From positions 15,686,001-15,750,000 of the forward strand of contig NW_027478158.1 of assembly GCF_051020975.1 (NCBI RefSeq): DNA of 64,000 nucleotides, read 5' to 3'. The notes beneath the pieces were generated by a model. The model saw only the letters and a list, made by a program, of their open reading frames with translations, made no database searches and was not told where the DNA came from. The stretch comes from Osmia lignaria lignaria. Lineage: Eukaryota; Arthropoda; Insecta; Hymenoptera; Megachilidae. Below are positions 36,235 through 49,434 of the stretch, in pieces (position 1 is the first letter of the stretch; each line of letters starts with the position of its first letter). A program made the position numbers and the translations under genes.

Positions 36235-39200
36235 TTGCTGATTTATCTCAAGGGAAGGGGCCTGACGGACATATTTCGAGATATTTCTTCTTCTTGTTGT
36301 TCTTCTTCTGCACAGCTAAGCTAGAAGTGGCATTTGCAGCTCGCAATAGTGCAGAGTTATCTCAAAGACAGGGGCCACGGTGTTTCTGTATCTCTATTAT
36401 GTTGGTGCGGCTTCGGAACTTTTAAATATCTTGATATATCTCGAGAACTACGCATCTGATCAAAAAATATCATAGAACATAAAAAGTAGGAAACTTAATT
36501 CTCTACCAAAAAGGTCTCTCAACATTTTGCCATTGCTCGCTTCGTTTCCGAGATATTTGCAGATTTATCTCAAGGGAAGGGGCCTAACGGACATATTTCG
36601 AGATATTTCTTCTTCTTGTTGTTCTTCTTCTGCACAGCTAAACTGGAAGTGGCATTTCAGCTCGCAATAGTGCAGAGTTATCTCAAAGAGAGGGGCCACG
36701 GTGTTTCTGTATCTCTATTATGTTGGTGCGGCTTCGGAACTTTTAAATATCTTGATATATCTCGAAAACTACGCTTCTGATCAAAAAATATCATAGAACA
36801 TAAATTGTAGGAAACATAATCCTCTACAAAAAAGGTCTCTTAACATTTTGCCATAGGTCACTTCGTTTCCGAGATATTTGCAGATATATCTCAAGGGAAG
36901 GGGCCTGACGGACATATTTCGAGATATTTCTTCTTCTTGTTGTTCTTCTTCCGCACAGCTAAGCTGGAAGTGGCATTTACAGCTCGCAATAGTGCAGAGT
37001 TATATCAAAGAAAGGGGCCACGGTGTTTCTGTATCTCTATTATGTTGGTGCGGCTTCGGAACTTTTAAATATCTTGATATATCTCGAGAACTACGCATCT
37101 GATCAAAAAATATCATAGAAGATAAAAAGTAGGAAACTTAATTCTCTACAAAAAAGGTCTCTTAACATTTTGCCATAGCTCGCTTCGTTTCCGAGATATT
37201 TGCAGATTTATCTCAAGGGAAGGGGCCTGACGGACATATTTCGAGATATTTCTTCTTCTTGTTGTTCTTCTTCTGCCCAGCTAAGCTGGAAGTGGCATTT
37301 GCGGCTCGCACTAGTGCAGAGTTATCTCAAAGAAAGGGGCCACGGTGTTTCTGTATCTCTATTATGTTGGTGCGGCTTCGGAACTTTTAAATATCTCGAT
37401 ATATCTCGAAAACTACGCTTCTGATCAAAAAATATCATAGAACATAAATTGTAGGAAACATAATCCTCTACAAAAAAGGTCTCTTAACATTTTGCCATAG
37501 GTCACTTCGTTTCCGAGATATTTGCAGATATATCTCAAGGGAAGGGGCCTGACGGACATATTTCGAGATATTTCTTCTTCTTATTGTTCTTCTTCTGCAC
37601 AGCTAAGCTGGAAGTGGCATTTACAGCTCGCAATAGTGCAGAGTTATCTCAAAGAAAGGGGCCACGGTGTTTCTGTATCTCTATTATGTTGGTGCGGCTT
37701 CGGAACTTTTAAATATCTTGATATATCTCGTGAACTGCGCATCTGATCAAAAAATATCATAGAACATAAAAAGGAGGAAACTTAATTCTCTACAAAAAAG
37801 GTCTCTTAACATTTTGCCATAGCTCGCTTCGTTTCCGAGATATTTGCAGATTTATCTCAAGGGAAGGGGCCTAACGGACATATTTCGTGATATTTCTTCT
37901 TCTTGTTGTTCTTCTTCTGCACAGCTAAACTGGAAGTGGCATTTCCAGCTCGCAATAGTGCAGAGTTATCTCAAAGAAAGGGGCCACGGTGTTTCTGTAT
38001 CTCTATTATGTTGGTGCGGCTTCGGAACTTTTAAATATCTTGATATATCTCGAGAACTACGCATCTGATCAAAAAATATCATAGAACTTAGAAAGTAGGA
38101 AACTTAATTCTCTACAAAAAAGGTCTCTTAACATTTTCCCATAGCTCGCTTCGTTTCCGAGATATTTGCAGATATATCTCAAGGGAAGGGGCCTGACGGA
38201 CATATTTCGAGATATTTCTTCTTCTTGTTGTTCTTCTTCTGCACAGCTAACCTGGAAGTGGCATTTGCAGCTCGCAATAGTGCAGAGTTATCTCAAAGAA
38301 TGGGGCCACGGTGTTTCTGTATCTCTATTATGTTGGTGCGCCTTCGGAACTTTTAAATATCTCGATATATCTCGAAAACTACGCTTCTGATCAAAAAATA
38401 TCATAGAACGTAAATTGTAGGAAACATTATTCTCTACAAAAAAGGTCTCTTAACATTTTGCCATATCTCGCTTCGTTTCCGAGATATTTGCAGATTTATC
38501 TCAAGGGAAGGGTCCTGATGGACATATTTCGAGATATTTCTTCTTCTTGTTGTTCTTCTTCTGCACAGCTAAACTGGAAGTGGCATTTCCAGCTCGCAAT
38601 CGTGCAGAGTTATCTCAAAGAAAGTGGCCACGGTGTTTCTGTATCTCTATTATGTTGGTGCGGCTTCGGAACTTTTAAATATCTCGATATATCTCGAAAG
38701 CTACGCTTCTGATCAAAAAATATCATAGAACATAAAAAGTAGGAAACTTAATTCTCTACAAAAAAGGTCTCTTATCATTTTGCCATAGCTCTCTTCGTTT
38801 CCGAGATATTTGCTGATTTATCTCAAGGGAAGGGGCCTGACGGACATATTTCGAGATATTTCTTCCTCTTGTTGTTCTTCTTCTGCACAGCTAAGCTGGA
38901 AGTGGCATTTGCAGCTCGCAATAGTGCAGAGTTATCTCAAAGAAAGGGGCCACGGTGTTTCTGTATCTCTATTATGTTGGTGCGGCTTCGGAACTTTTAA
39001 ATATCTTGATATATCTCGAGAACTACGCATCTGATCAAAAAATATCATAGAACATAAAAAGTAGGAAACTTAATTCTCTACAAAAAAGGTCTCTCAACAT
39101 TTTGCCATTGCTCGCTTCGTTTCCGAGATATTTGCAGATTTATCTCAAGGGAAGGGGCCTGACGGACATATTTCGAGATATTTCTTCTTCTTGTTGTTCT

Positions 39201-41062
39201 TCTTCTGCCCAGCTAAGCTGGAAGTGGCATTTGCGGCTCGCACTAGTGCAGAGTTATCTCAAAGAAAGGGGCCACGGTGTTTCTGTATCTCTATTATGTT
39301 GGTGCGGCTTCGGAACTTTTAAATATCTCGATATATCTCGAAAACTACGCTTCTGATCAAAAAATATCATAGAACATAAATTGTAGGAAACATAATTCCC
39401 TACAAAAAAGGTCTCTTAACATTTTGCCATAGGTCACTTCGTTTCCGAGATATTTGCAGATATATCTCAAGGGAAGGGGCCTGACGGACATATTTCGAGA
39501 TATTTCTTCTTCTTGTTGTTCTTCTTCTGCACAGCTAAGCTGGAAGTGGCATTTGCAGCTCGCAATAGTGCAGAGTTATCTCAAAGAAAGGGGCCACGGT
39601 GTTTCTGTATCTCTATTATGTTGGTGCGGCTTCGGAACTTTTAAATATCTTGATATATCTCGAGAACTACGCATCTGATCAAAAAATATCATAGAACATA
39701 AAAAGTAGGAAACTTAATTCTCTACAAAAAAGGTCTCTCAACATTTTGCCATTGCTCGCTTCGTTTCCGAGATATTTGCAGATTTATCTCAAGGGAAGGG
39801 GCCTGACGGACATATTTCGAGATATTTCTTCTTCTTGTTGTTCTTCTTCTGCCCAGCTAAGCTGGAAGTGGCATTTGCGGCTCGCACTAGTGCAGAGTTA
39901 TCTCAAAGAAAGGGGCCACGGTGTTTCTGTATCTCTATTATGTTGGTGCGGCTTCGGAACTTTTAAATATCTCGATATATCTCGAAAACTACGCTTCTGA
40001 TCAAAAAATATCATAGAACATAAATTGTAGGAAACATAATTCCCTACAAAAAAGGTCTCTTAACATTTTGCCATAGGTCACTTCGTTTCCGAGATATTTG
40101 CAGATATATCTCAAGGGAAGGGGCCTGACGGACATATTTCGAGATATTTCTTCTTCTTGTTGTTCCTCTTCTGCACAGCTAAGCTGGAAGTGGCATTTAC
40201 AGCTCGCAATAGTGCAGAGTTATATCAAAGAAAGGGGCCACGGTGTTTCTGTATCTCTATTATGTTGGTGCGGCTTCGGAACTTTTAAATATCTTGATAT
40301 ATCTCGAGAACTACGCATCTGATCAAAAAATATCATAGAACATGAAAAGTAGGAAACTTAATTCTCTACAAAAAAGGTCTCTTAACATTTTGCCATAGCT
40401 CTCTTCGTTTCCGAGATATTTGCTGATTTATCTCAAGGGAAGGGGCCTGACGGACATATTTCGAGATATTTCTTCTTCTCGTTGTTCTTCTTCTGCACAG
40501 CTAAGCTGGAAGTGGCATTTGCAGCTCGCAATAGTGCAGAGTTATCTCAAAGAAAGGGGCCACGGTGTTTCTGTATCTCTATTATGTTGGTGCGGCTTCG
40601 GAACTTTTAAATATCTTGATATATCTCGAGAACTACGCATCTGATCAAAAAATATCATAGAACATAAAAAGTAGGAAACTTAATTCTCTACCAAAAAGGT
40701 CTCTCAACATTTTGCCATTGCTCGCTTCGTTTCCGAGATATTTGCAGATTTATCTCAAGGGAAGGGGCCTAACGGACATATTTCGAGATATTTCTTCTTC
40801 TTGTTGTTCTTCTTCTGCACAGCTAAACTGGAAGTGGCATTTCAGCTCGCAATAGTGCAGAGTTATCTCAAAGAGAGGGGCCACGGTGTTTCTGTATCTC
40901 TATTATGTTGGTGCGGCTTCGGAACTTTTAAATATCTTGATATATCTCGAGAACTACGCATCTGATCAAAAAATATCATAGAAGATAAAAAGTAGGAAAC
41001 TTAATTCTCTACAAAAAAGGTCTCTTAACATTTTGCCATAGCTCGCTTTGTTTCCGAGATAT
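36235..41062 (+). repeat. Mixed l/y/n/w block with 644-bp dimers
   Basis: Order: l (36235), n with a 1-bp deletion (36557), y (36878), c-like (37200), y-like (37522), n (37844), w (38166), n with private changes (38488), l (38810), c-like (39132), S/y (39454), c-like (39776), y (40098), l (40420), n with the same deletion (40742). Adjacent dimers are nearly identical, for example 39132-39775 against the following 644 bp in most of its length. The segment from 35913 to about 36760 matches 40098 to about 40945 at an offset of 4185 bp, including the TTTCAG deletion in place of TTTCCAG. Confidence 0.85.
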
Positions 41063-44000
41063 TTGCAGATTTATCTCAAGGGAAGGGGCCTGACGGACAT
41101 ATTTCGCGATATTTCTTCTTCTTGTTGTTCTTCTTCTGCACAGCTAAGCTGGAAGTGGCATTTGCAGCTCGCAATAGTGCAGAGTTATCTCAAAGAAAGG
41201 GGCCACGGAGTTTCTGTATCTCTATTATGTTGGTGCGGCTTCGGAACTTTTAAATATCTTGATATATCTCGAGAACTGCGCATCTGATCAAAAAATATCA
41301 TAGAACATAAAAAGTAGGAAACTTAATTCTCTACAAAAAAGGTCTCTTAACATTTTGCTATAGCTCGCTTCGTTTCCGAGATATTTGCAGATTTATCTCA
41401 AGGGAAGGGGCCTGACAGACATATTTCGAGATATTTCTTCTTCTTGTTGTTCTTCTTCTGCACAGCTAAACTGGAAGTGGCATTTCCAGCTCGCAATAGT
41501 GCAGAGTTATCTCAAAGAGAGGGGCCACGGTGTTTCTGTATCCCTATTATGTTGGTGCGGCTTCGGAACTTTTAAATATCTTGATATATCTCGAGAACTA
41601 CGCATCTGATCAAAAAATATCATAGAACATAAAAAGTAGGAAACTTAATTCTCTACAAAAAAGGTCTCTTAACATTTTGCCATAGCTCGCTTCGTTTCCG
41701 AGATATTTGCAGATTTATCTCAAGGGAAGGGGCCTAACGGACATATTTCGAGATATTTCTGCTTCTTGTTGTTCTTCTTCTGCACAGCTAAACTGGAAGT
41801 GGCATTTCCAGCTCGCAATAGTGCAGAGTTATCTCAAAGAGAGGGGCCACGGTGTTTCTGTATCTCTATTATGTTGGTGCGGCTTCGGAACTTTTAAATA
41901 TCTTGATATATCTCGAGAACTGCGCATCTGATCAAAAAATATCATAGAACATAAAAAGTAGGAAACTTAATTCGCTACAAAAAAGGTCTCTTAACATTTT
42001 GCCATAGCTCTCTTCGTTTCCGAGATATTTGCAGATTTATCTCAAGGGAAGGGGCCTAACGGACATATTTCGAAATATTTCTGCTTCTTGTTGTTCTTCT
42101 TCTGCACACCTAAACTGGAAGTGGCATTTCCAGCTCGCAATAGTGCAGAGTTATCTCAAAGAGAGGGGCCACGGTGTTTCTGTATCTCTATTATGTTGGT
42201 GCGGCTTCGGAACTTTTAAATATCTTGATATATCTCGAGAACTACGCATCTGATCAAAAAATATCATAGAACATAAAAAGTAGGAAACTTAATTCTCTAC
42301 AAAAAAGGTCTCTTAACATTTTGCCATAGCTCGCTTCGTTTCCGAGATATTTGCAGATTTATCTCAAGGGAAGGGGCCTAACGGACATATTTCGAGATAT
42401 TTCTGCTTCTTGTTGTTCTTCTTCTGCACAGCTAAACTGGAAGTGGCATTTCCAGCTCGCACTAGTGCAGCGTTATCTCAAAGAAAGGGGCCACGGTGTT
42501 TCTGTATCTCCATTATGTTGGTGCGGCTTCGGAACTTTTAAATATCTCGATATATCTCGAAAACTACGCTTCTGATCAAAAAATATCATAGAACATAAAT
42601 TGTAGGAAACATAATTCTCTACAAAAAACGTCTCTTAACATTTTGCCATAGCTCGCTTCGTTTCCGAGATATTTGCAGATTCAGCTCAAGGGAAGGGGCC
42701 TAACGGACATATTTCGAGATATTTCTTCTTCTTGTTGTTCTTCTTCTGCACAGCTAAGCTGGAAGTGGCATTTGCAGCTCGCAATAGTGCAGAGTTATCT
42801 CAAAGAAAGGGGCCACGGTGTTTCTGTATCTCTATTATGTTGGTGCGGCTTCGGAACTTTTAAATATCTTGATATATCTCGAGAACTACGCATCTGATCA
42901 AAAAATATCATAGAACATAAAAAGTAGGAAACTTAATTCTCTACAAAAAAGGTCTCTTAACATTTTCCCATAGCTCGCTTCGTTTCCGAGATATTTGCAC
43001 ATATATCTCAAGGGAAGGGGCCTAACGGACATATTTCGAGATATTTCTTCTTCTTGTTGTTCTTCTTCTGCACAGCTAAACTGGAAGTGGCATTTCCAGC
43101 TCGCAATAGTGCAGAGTTATCTCAAAGAGAGGGGCCACGGTGTTTCTGTATCTCTATTATGTTGGTGCGGCATCGGAACTTTTAAATATCTTGATATATC
43201 TCGAGAACTACGCATCTGATCAAAAAATATCATAGAACATAAAAAGTAGGAAACTTAATTCTCTACAAAAAAGGTCTGTTAACATTTTGCCATAGCTCGC
43301 TTCGTTTCCGAGATATTTGCACATTTATCTCAAGGGAAGGGGCCTAACGGACATATTTCGAGATATTTCTTCTTCTTGTTGTTCTTCTTCTGCACAGCTA
43401 AACTGGAAGTGGCATTTCCAGCTCGCAATAGTGCAGAGTTATCTCAAAGAGAGGGGCCACGGTGTTTCTGTATCCCTATTATGTTGGTGCGGCTTCGGAA
43501 CTTTTAAATATCTTGATATATCTCGAGAACTACGCATCTGATCAAAAAATATCATAGAACATAAAAAGTAGGAAACTTAATTCTCTACAAAAAAGGTCTC
43601 TTAACATTTTGCCATAGCTCGCTTCGTTTCCGAGATATTTGCAGATTCAGCTCAAAGGAACTGGCCTGACGGACATATTTCGAGATATTTCTTCTTCTTG
43701 TTGTTCTTCCTCTGCACAGCTAAGCTGGAAGTGGCATTTGCAGCTCGCAATAGTGCAGAGTTATCTCAAAGAAAGGGGCCACGGTGTTTCTGTATCTCTA
43801 TTATGTTGGTGCGGCTTCGGATCTTTTAAATATCTCGATATATCTCGAAAACTACGCTTCTGATCAAAAAATATCATAGAACATAAATTGTAGGAAACAT
43901 AATTCTCTACAAAAAAGGTCTCTTAACATTTTGCCATAGCTCGCTTCGTTTCCGAGATATTTGCAGATATATCTCAAGGGAAGGGGCCTGACGGACATAT

Positions 44001-46214
44001 TTCGAGATATTTCTTCTTCTTGTTGTTCTTCTTCTGCACAGCTAAACTGGAAGTGGCATTTCCAGCTCGCAATAGTGCGGAGTTATCTCAAAGAAAGGGG
44101 CCACGGTGTTTCTGTATCTCTATTATGTTGGTGCGGCTTCGGAACTTTTAAATATCTTGATATATCTCGAGAACTACGCATCTGATCAAAAAATATCATA
44201 GAACATAAAAAGTAGGAAACTTAATTCTCTACAAAAAAGGTCTCTTAACATTTTGCCATAGCTCGCTTCGTTTCCGAGATATTTGCAGATTTATCTCAAG
44301 GGAAGGGGCCTAACGGACATATTTCGAGATATTTCTGCTTCTTGTTGTTCTTCTTCTGCACAGCTAAACTGGAAGTGGCATTTCCAGCTCGCACTAGTGC
44401 AGCGTTATCTCAAAGAAAGGGGCCACGGTGTTTCTGTATCTCCATTATGTTGGTGCGGCTTCGGAACTTTTAAATATCTCGATATATCTCGAAAACTACG
44501 CTTCTGGTCAAAAAATATCATAGAACATAAATTGTAGGAAACATAATTCTGTACAAAAAAGGTCTCTTAACATTTTGCCATAGCTCTCTTCGTTTCCGAG
44601 ATATTTGCAGATTTATCTCAAGGGAAGGGGCCTGACGGACATATTTCGAGATATTTCTTCTTCTTGTTGTTCTTCTTCTGCACAGCTAAGCTGGAAGTGG
44701 CATTTGCAGCTCGCAATAGTGCAGAGTTATCTCAAAGAAAGGGGCCACGGTGTTTCTGTATCTCTATTATGTTGGTGCGGCTTCGGAACTTTTAAATATC
44801 TTGATATATCTCGAGAACTACGCATCTGATCAAAAAATATCATAGAGCATAAAAAGTAGGAAACTTAATTCTCTACAAAAAAGGTCTCTTAACATTTTGC
44901 CATAGCTCGCTTCGTTTCCGAGATATTTGCACATTTATCTCAAGGGAAGGGGCCTAACGGACATATTTCGGGATATTTCTTCTTCTTGTTGTTCTTCTTC
45001 TGCACAGCTAAACTGGAAGTGGCATTTCCAGCTCGCAATAGTGCAGAGTTATCTCAAAGAGAGGGGCCACGGTGTTTCTGTATCTCTATTATGTTGGTGC
45101 GGCTTCGGAACTTTTAAATATCTTGATATATCTCGAGAACTACGCATTTGATCAAAAAATATCATAGAAGATAAAAAGTAGGAAACTTAATTCTCTACAA
45201 AAAAGGTCTCTTAACATTTTGCCATAGCTCGCTTCGTTTCCGAGATATTTGCAGATATATCTCAAGGGAAGGGGCCTGACGGACATATTTCGAGATATTT
45301 CTTCTTCTTGTTGTTCTTCTTCTGCACAGCTAAACTGGAAGTGGCATTTCCAGCTCGCAATAGTGCAGAGTTATCTCAAAGAAAGGGGCCACGGTGTTTC
45401 TGTATCTCTATTATGTTGGTGCGGCTTCGGAACTTTTAAATATCTTGATATATCTCGAGAACTACGCATCTGATCAAAAAATATCATAGAACATAAAAAG
45501 TAGGAAACTTAATTCTCTACAAAAAAGGTCTCTTAACATTTTGCCATAGCTCGCTTCGTTTCCGAGATATTTGCAGATATATCTCAAGGGAAGGGGCCTG
45601 ACGGACATATTTCGAGATATTTCTTCTTCTTGTTGTTCTTCTTCTGCACAGCTAAACTGGAAGTGGCATTTCCAGCTCGCAATAGTGCAGAGTTATCTCA
45701 AAGAAAGGGGCCACGGTGTTTCTGTATCTCTATTATGTTGGTGCGGCTTCGGAACTTTTAAATATCTTGATATATCTCGAGAACTACGCATCTGATCAAA
45801 AAATATCATAGAACATAAAAAGTAGGAAACTTAATTCTCTACAAAAAAGGTCTCTTAACATTTTGCCATAGCTCGCTTCGTTTCCGAGATATTTGCAGAT
45901 TAATCTCAAGGGAAGGGGCCTAACGGACATATTTCGAGATATTTCTGCTTCTTGTTGTTCTTCTTCTGCACAGCTAAACTGGAAGTGGCATTTCCAGCTC
46001 GCACTAGTGCAGCGTTATCTCAAAGAAAGGGGCCACGGTGTTTCTGTATCTCCATTATGTTGGTGCGGCTTCGGAACTTTTAAATATCTCGATATATCTC
46101 GAAAACTACGCTTCTGATCAAAAAATATCATAGAACATAAATTGTAGGAAACATAATTCTCTACAAAAAAGGTCTCTTAACATTTTGCCATAGCTCTCTT
46201 CGTTTCCGAGATAT
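41063..46214 (+). repeat. Array block: n, p, h and q monomers
   Basis: Starts: S (41063), n (41385), n with TCTGCTTCTTG (41707, 42029), p (42351), an S unit with CAGCTCAAGGG (42673), h (42995, 43317), q (43639), n (43961), p (44283), S (44605), h (44927), n (45249, 45571), p with TTAATCTC (45893). The spacing p to p from 44283 to 45893 is 1610 bp. The order p-S-h-n is set here and reused downstream. CATTTTCCCATAG before 42995 also occurs before 38166. Confidence 0.85.
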
Positions 46215-49200
46215 TTGCACATATATCTCAAGGGAAGGGGCCTAACGGACATATTTCGAGATATTTCTTCTTCTTGTTGTTCTTCATCTGCACAGCTAAG
46301 CTGGAAGTGGCATTTGCAGCTCGTAATAGTGCAGAGTTATCTCAAAGAAAGGGGCCACGGTGTTTCTGTATCTCTATTATGTTGGTGCGGCTTCGGAACT
46401 TTTAAATATCTTGATATATCTCGAGAACTACGCATCTGATCAAAAAATATCATAGAACATAAAAAGTAGGAAACTTAATTCTCTACAAAAAAGGTCTCTT
46501 AACATTTTGCCATAGCTCGCTTCGTTTCCGAGATATTTGCAGATTTATCTCAAGGGAAGGGGCCTAACGGACATATTTCGAGATATTTCTTCTTCTTGTT
46601 GTTCTTCTTCTGCACAGCTAAGCTGGAAGTGGCATTTACAGCTCGCAATAGTGCAGAGATATCTCAAAGAAAGGGGCCACGGTGTTTCTCTATCTCTATT
46701 ATGTTGGTGCGGCTTCGGAACTTTTAAATATCTTGATATATCTCGAGAACTACGCATCTGATCAAAAAATATCATAGAACATGAAAAGTAGGAAACTTAA
46801 TTCTCTACAAAAAAGGTCTCTTAACATTTTGCCATAACTCTCTTCGTTTCCGAGATATTTCCAGATTTATCTCAAGGGAAGGGGCCTGACGGACATATTT
46901 CGAGATATTTCTTCTTCTTGTTGTTCTTCTTCTGCACAGCTAAGCTGGAAGTGGCATTTGCAGCTCGCAATAGTGCAGAGTTATCTCAAAGAAAGGGGCC
47001 ACGGTGTTTCTGTATCTCCATTATGTTGGTGCGGCTTCGGAACTTTTAAATATCTCGATATATCTCGAAAACTACGCTTCTGATCAAAAAATATCATAGA
47101 ACATAAATTGTAGGAAACTTAATTCTCTACAAAAAAGGTCTCTTAACATTTTGCCATAGCTCGCTTCGTTTCCGAGATATTTGCAGATTTATCTCAAGGG
47201 AAGGGGCCTAACGGACATATTTCGAGATATTTCTTCTTCTTGTTGTTCTTCTTCTGCACAGCTAAGCTGGAAGTGGCATTTACAGCTCGCAATAGTGCAG
47301 AGATATCTCAAAGAAAGGGGCCACGGTGTTTCTGTATCTCTATTATGTTGGTGCGGCTTCGGAACTTTTAAATATCTTGATATATCTCGAGAACTACGCA
47401 TCTGATCAAAAAATATCATAGAACATAAAAAGTAGGAAACTTAATTCTCTACAAAAAAGGTCTCTTAACATTTTGCCATAGCTCGCTTCGTTTCCGAGAT
47501 ATTTGCAGATTCAGCTCAAAGGAACTGGCCTGACGGACATATTTCGAGATATTTCTTCTTCTTGTTGTTCTTCCTCTGCACAGCTAAGCTGGAAGTGGCA
47601 TTTGCAGCTCGCAATAGTGCAGAGTTATCTCAAAGAAAGGGGCCACGGTGTTTCTGTATCTCTATTATGTTGGTGCGGCTTCGGAACTTTTAAATATCTC
47701 GATATATCTCGAAAACTACGCTTCTGATCAAAAAATATCATAGAACATAAATTGTAGGAAACATAATTCTCTACAAAAAAGGTCTCTTAACATTTTGCCA
47801 TAGCTCGCTTCGTTTCCGAGATATTTGCAGATATATCTCAAGGGAAGGGGCCTGACGGACATATTTCGAGATATTTCTTCTTCTTGTTGTTCTTCTTCTG
47901 CACAGCTAAACTGGAAGTGGCATTTCCAGCTCGCAATAGTGCAGAGTTATCTCAAAGAAAGGGGCCACGGTGTTTCTGTATCTCTATTATGTTGGTGCGG
48001 CTTCGGAACTTTTAAATATCTCGATATATCTCGAAAACTACGCTTCTGGTCAAAAAATATCATAGAACATAAATTGTAGGAAACATAATTCTGTACAAAA
48101 AAGGTCTCTTAACATTTTGCCATAGCTCTCTTCGTTTCCGAGATATTTGCAGATTTATCTCAAGGGAAGGGGCCTGACGGACATATTTCGAGATATTTCT
48201 TCTTCTTGTTGTTCTTCTTCTGCACAGCTAAGCTGGAAGTGGCATTTGCAGCTCGCAATAGTGCAGAGTTATCTCAAAGAAAGGGGCCACGGTGTTTCTG
48301 TATCTCTATTATGTTGGTGCGGCTTCGGAACTTTTAAATATCTTGATATATCTCGAGAACTACGCATCTGATCAAAAAATATCATAGAACATAAAAAGTA
48401 GGAAACTTAATTCTCTACAAAAAAGGTCTCTTAACATTTTGCCATAGCTCGCTTCGTTTCCGAGATATTTGCAGATTAATCTCAAGGGAAGGGGCCTAAC
48501 GGACATATTTCGAGATATTTCTGCTTCTTGTTGTTCTTCTTCTGCACAGCTAAACTGGAAGTGGCATTTCCAGCTCGCACTAGTGCAGCGTTATCTCAAA
48601 GAAAGGGGCCACGGTGTTTCTGTATCTCCATTATGTTGGTGCGGCTTCGGAACTTTTAAATATCTCGATATATCTCGAAAACTACGCTTCTGATCAAAAA
48701 ATATCATAGAACATAAATTGTAGGAAACATAATTCTCTACAAAAAAGGTCTCTTAACATTTTGCCATAGCTCTCTTCGTTTCCGAGATATTTGCAGATTT
48801 ATCTCAAGGGAAGGGGCCTGACGGACATATTTCGAGATATTTCTTCTTCTTGTTGTTCTTCTTCTGCACAGCTAAGCTGGAAGTGGCATTTGCAGCTCGC
48901 AATAGTGCAGAGTTATCTCAAAGAAAGGGGCCACGGTGTTTCTGTATCTCTATTATGTTGGTGCGGCTTCGGAACTTTTAAATATCTTGATATATCTCGA
49001 GAACTACGCATCTGATCAAAAAATATCATAGAGCATAAAAAGTAGGAAACTTAATTCTCTACAAAAAAGGTCTCTTAACATTTTGCCATAGCTCGCTTCG
49101 TTTCCGAGATATTTGCACATTTATCTCAAGGGAAGGGGCCTAACGGACATATTTCGAGATATTTCTTCTTCTTGTTGTTCTTCTTCTGCACAGCTAAACT

Positions 49201-49434
49201 GGAAGTGGCATTTCCAGCTCGCAATAGTGCAGAGTTATCTCAAAGAGAGGGGCCACGGTGTTTCTGTATCTCTATTATGTTGGTGCGGCTTCGGAACTTT
49301 TAAATATCTTGATATATCTCGAGAACTACGCATCTGATCAAAAAATATCATAGAAGATAAAAAGTAGGAAACTTAATTCTCTACAAAAAAGGTCTCTTAA
49401 CATTTTGCCATAGCTCGCTTCGTTTCCGAGATAT
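46215..49434 (+). repeat. 10-monomer span, copy 1 of a 3220-bp-offset duplication
   Basis: Units h-like with GCTCGTAATAG (46215), r with TTTCTCTATC (46537), k (46859), r (47181), q (47503), n with a TTCTGGTCAAAA tail (47825), S (48147), p (48469), S (48791), h (49113). The stretch from about 46205 to 48045 matches 49425 to 51265 at 3220 bp, unit for unit. The three r-type units at 46537, 47181 and 49757 also give a long open frame on the minus strand, which I regard as incidental. Confidence 0.88.

Noticed and set aside
46545..46775. Minus-strand 76-codon open frames (also 47189, 49765, 50409, 52341, 59747, 61357)
   Set aside because: They occur only in r-type units, where GAGATATCTC replaces GAGTTATCTC and removes a stop in the antisense frame. 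No independent sign of coding.
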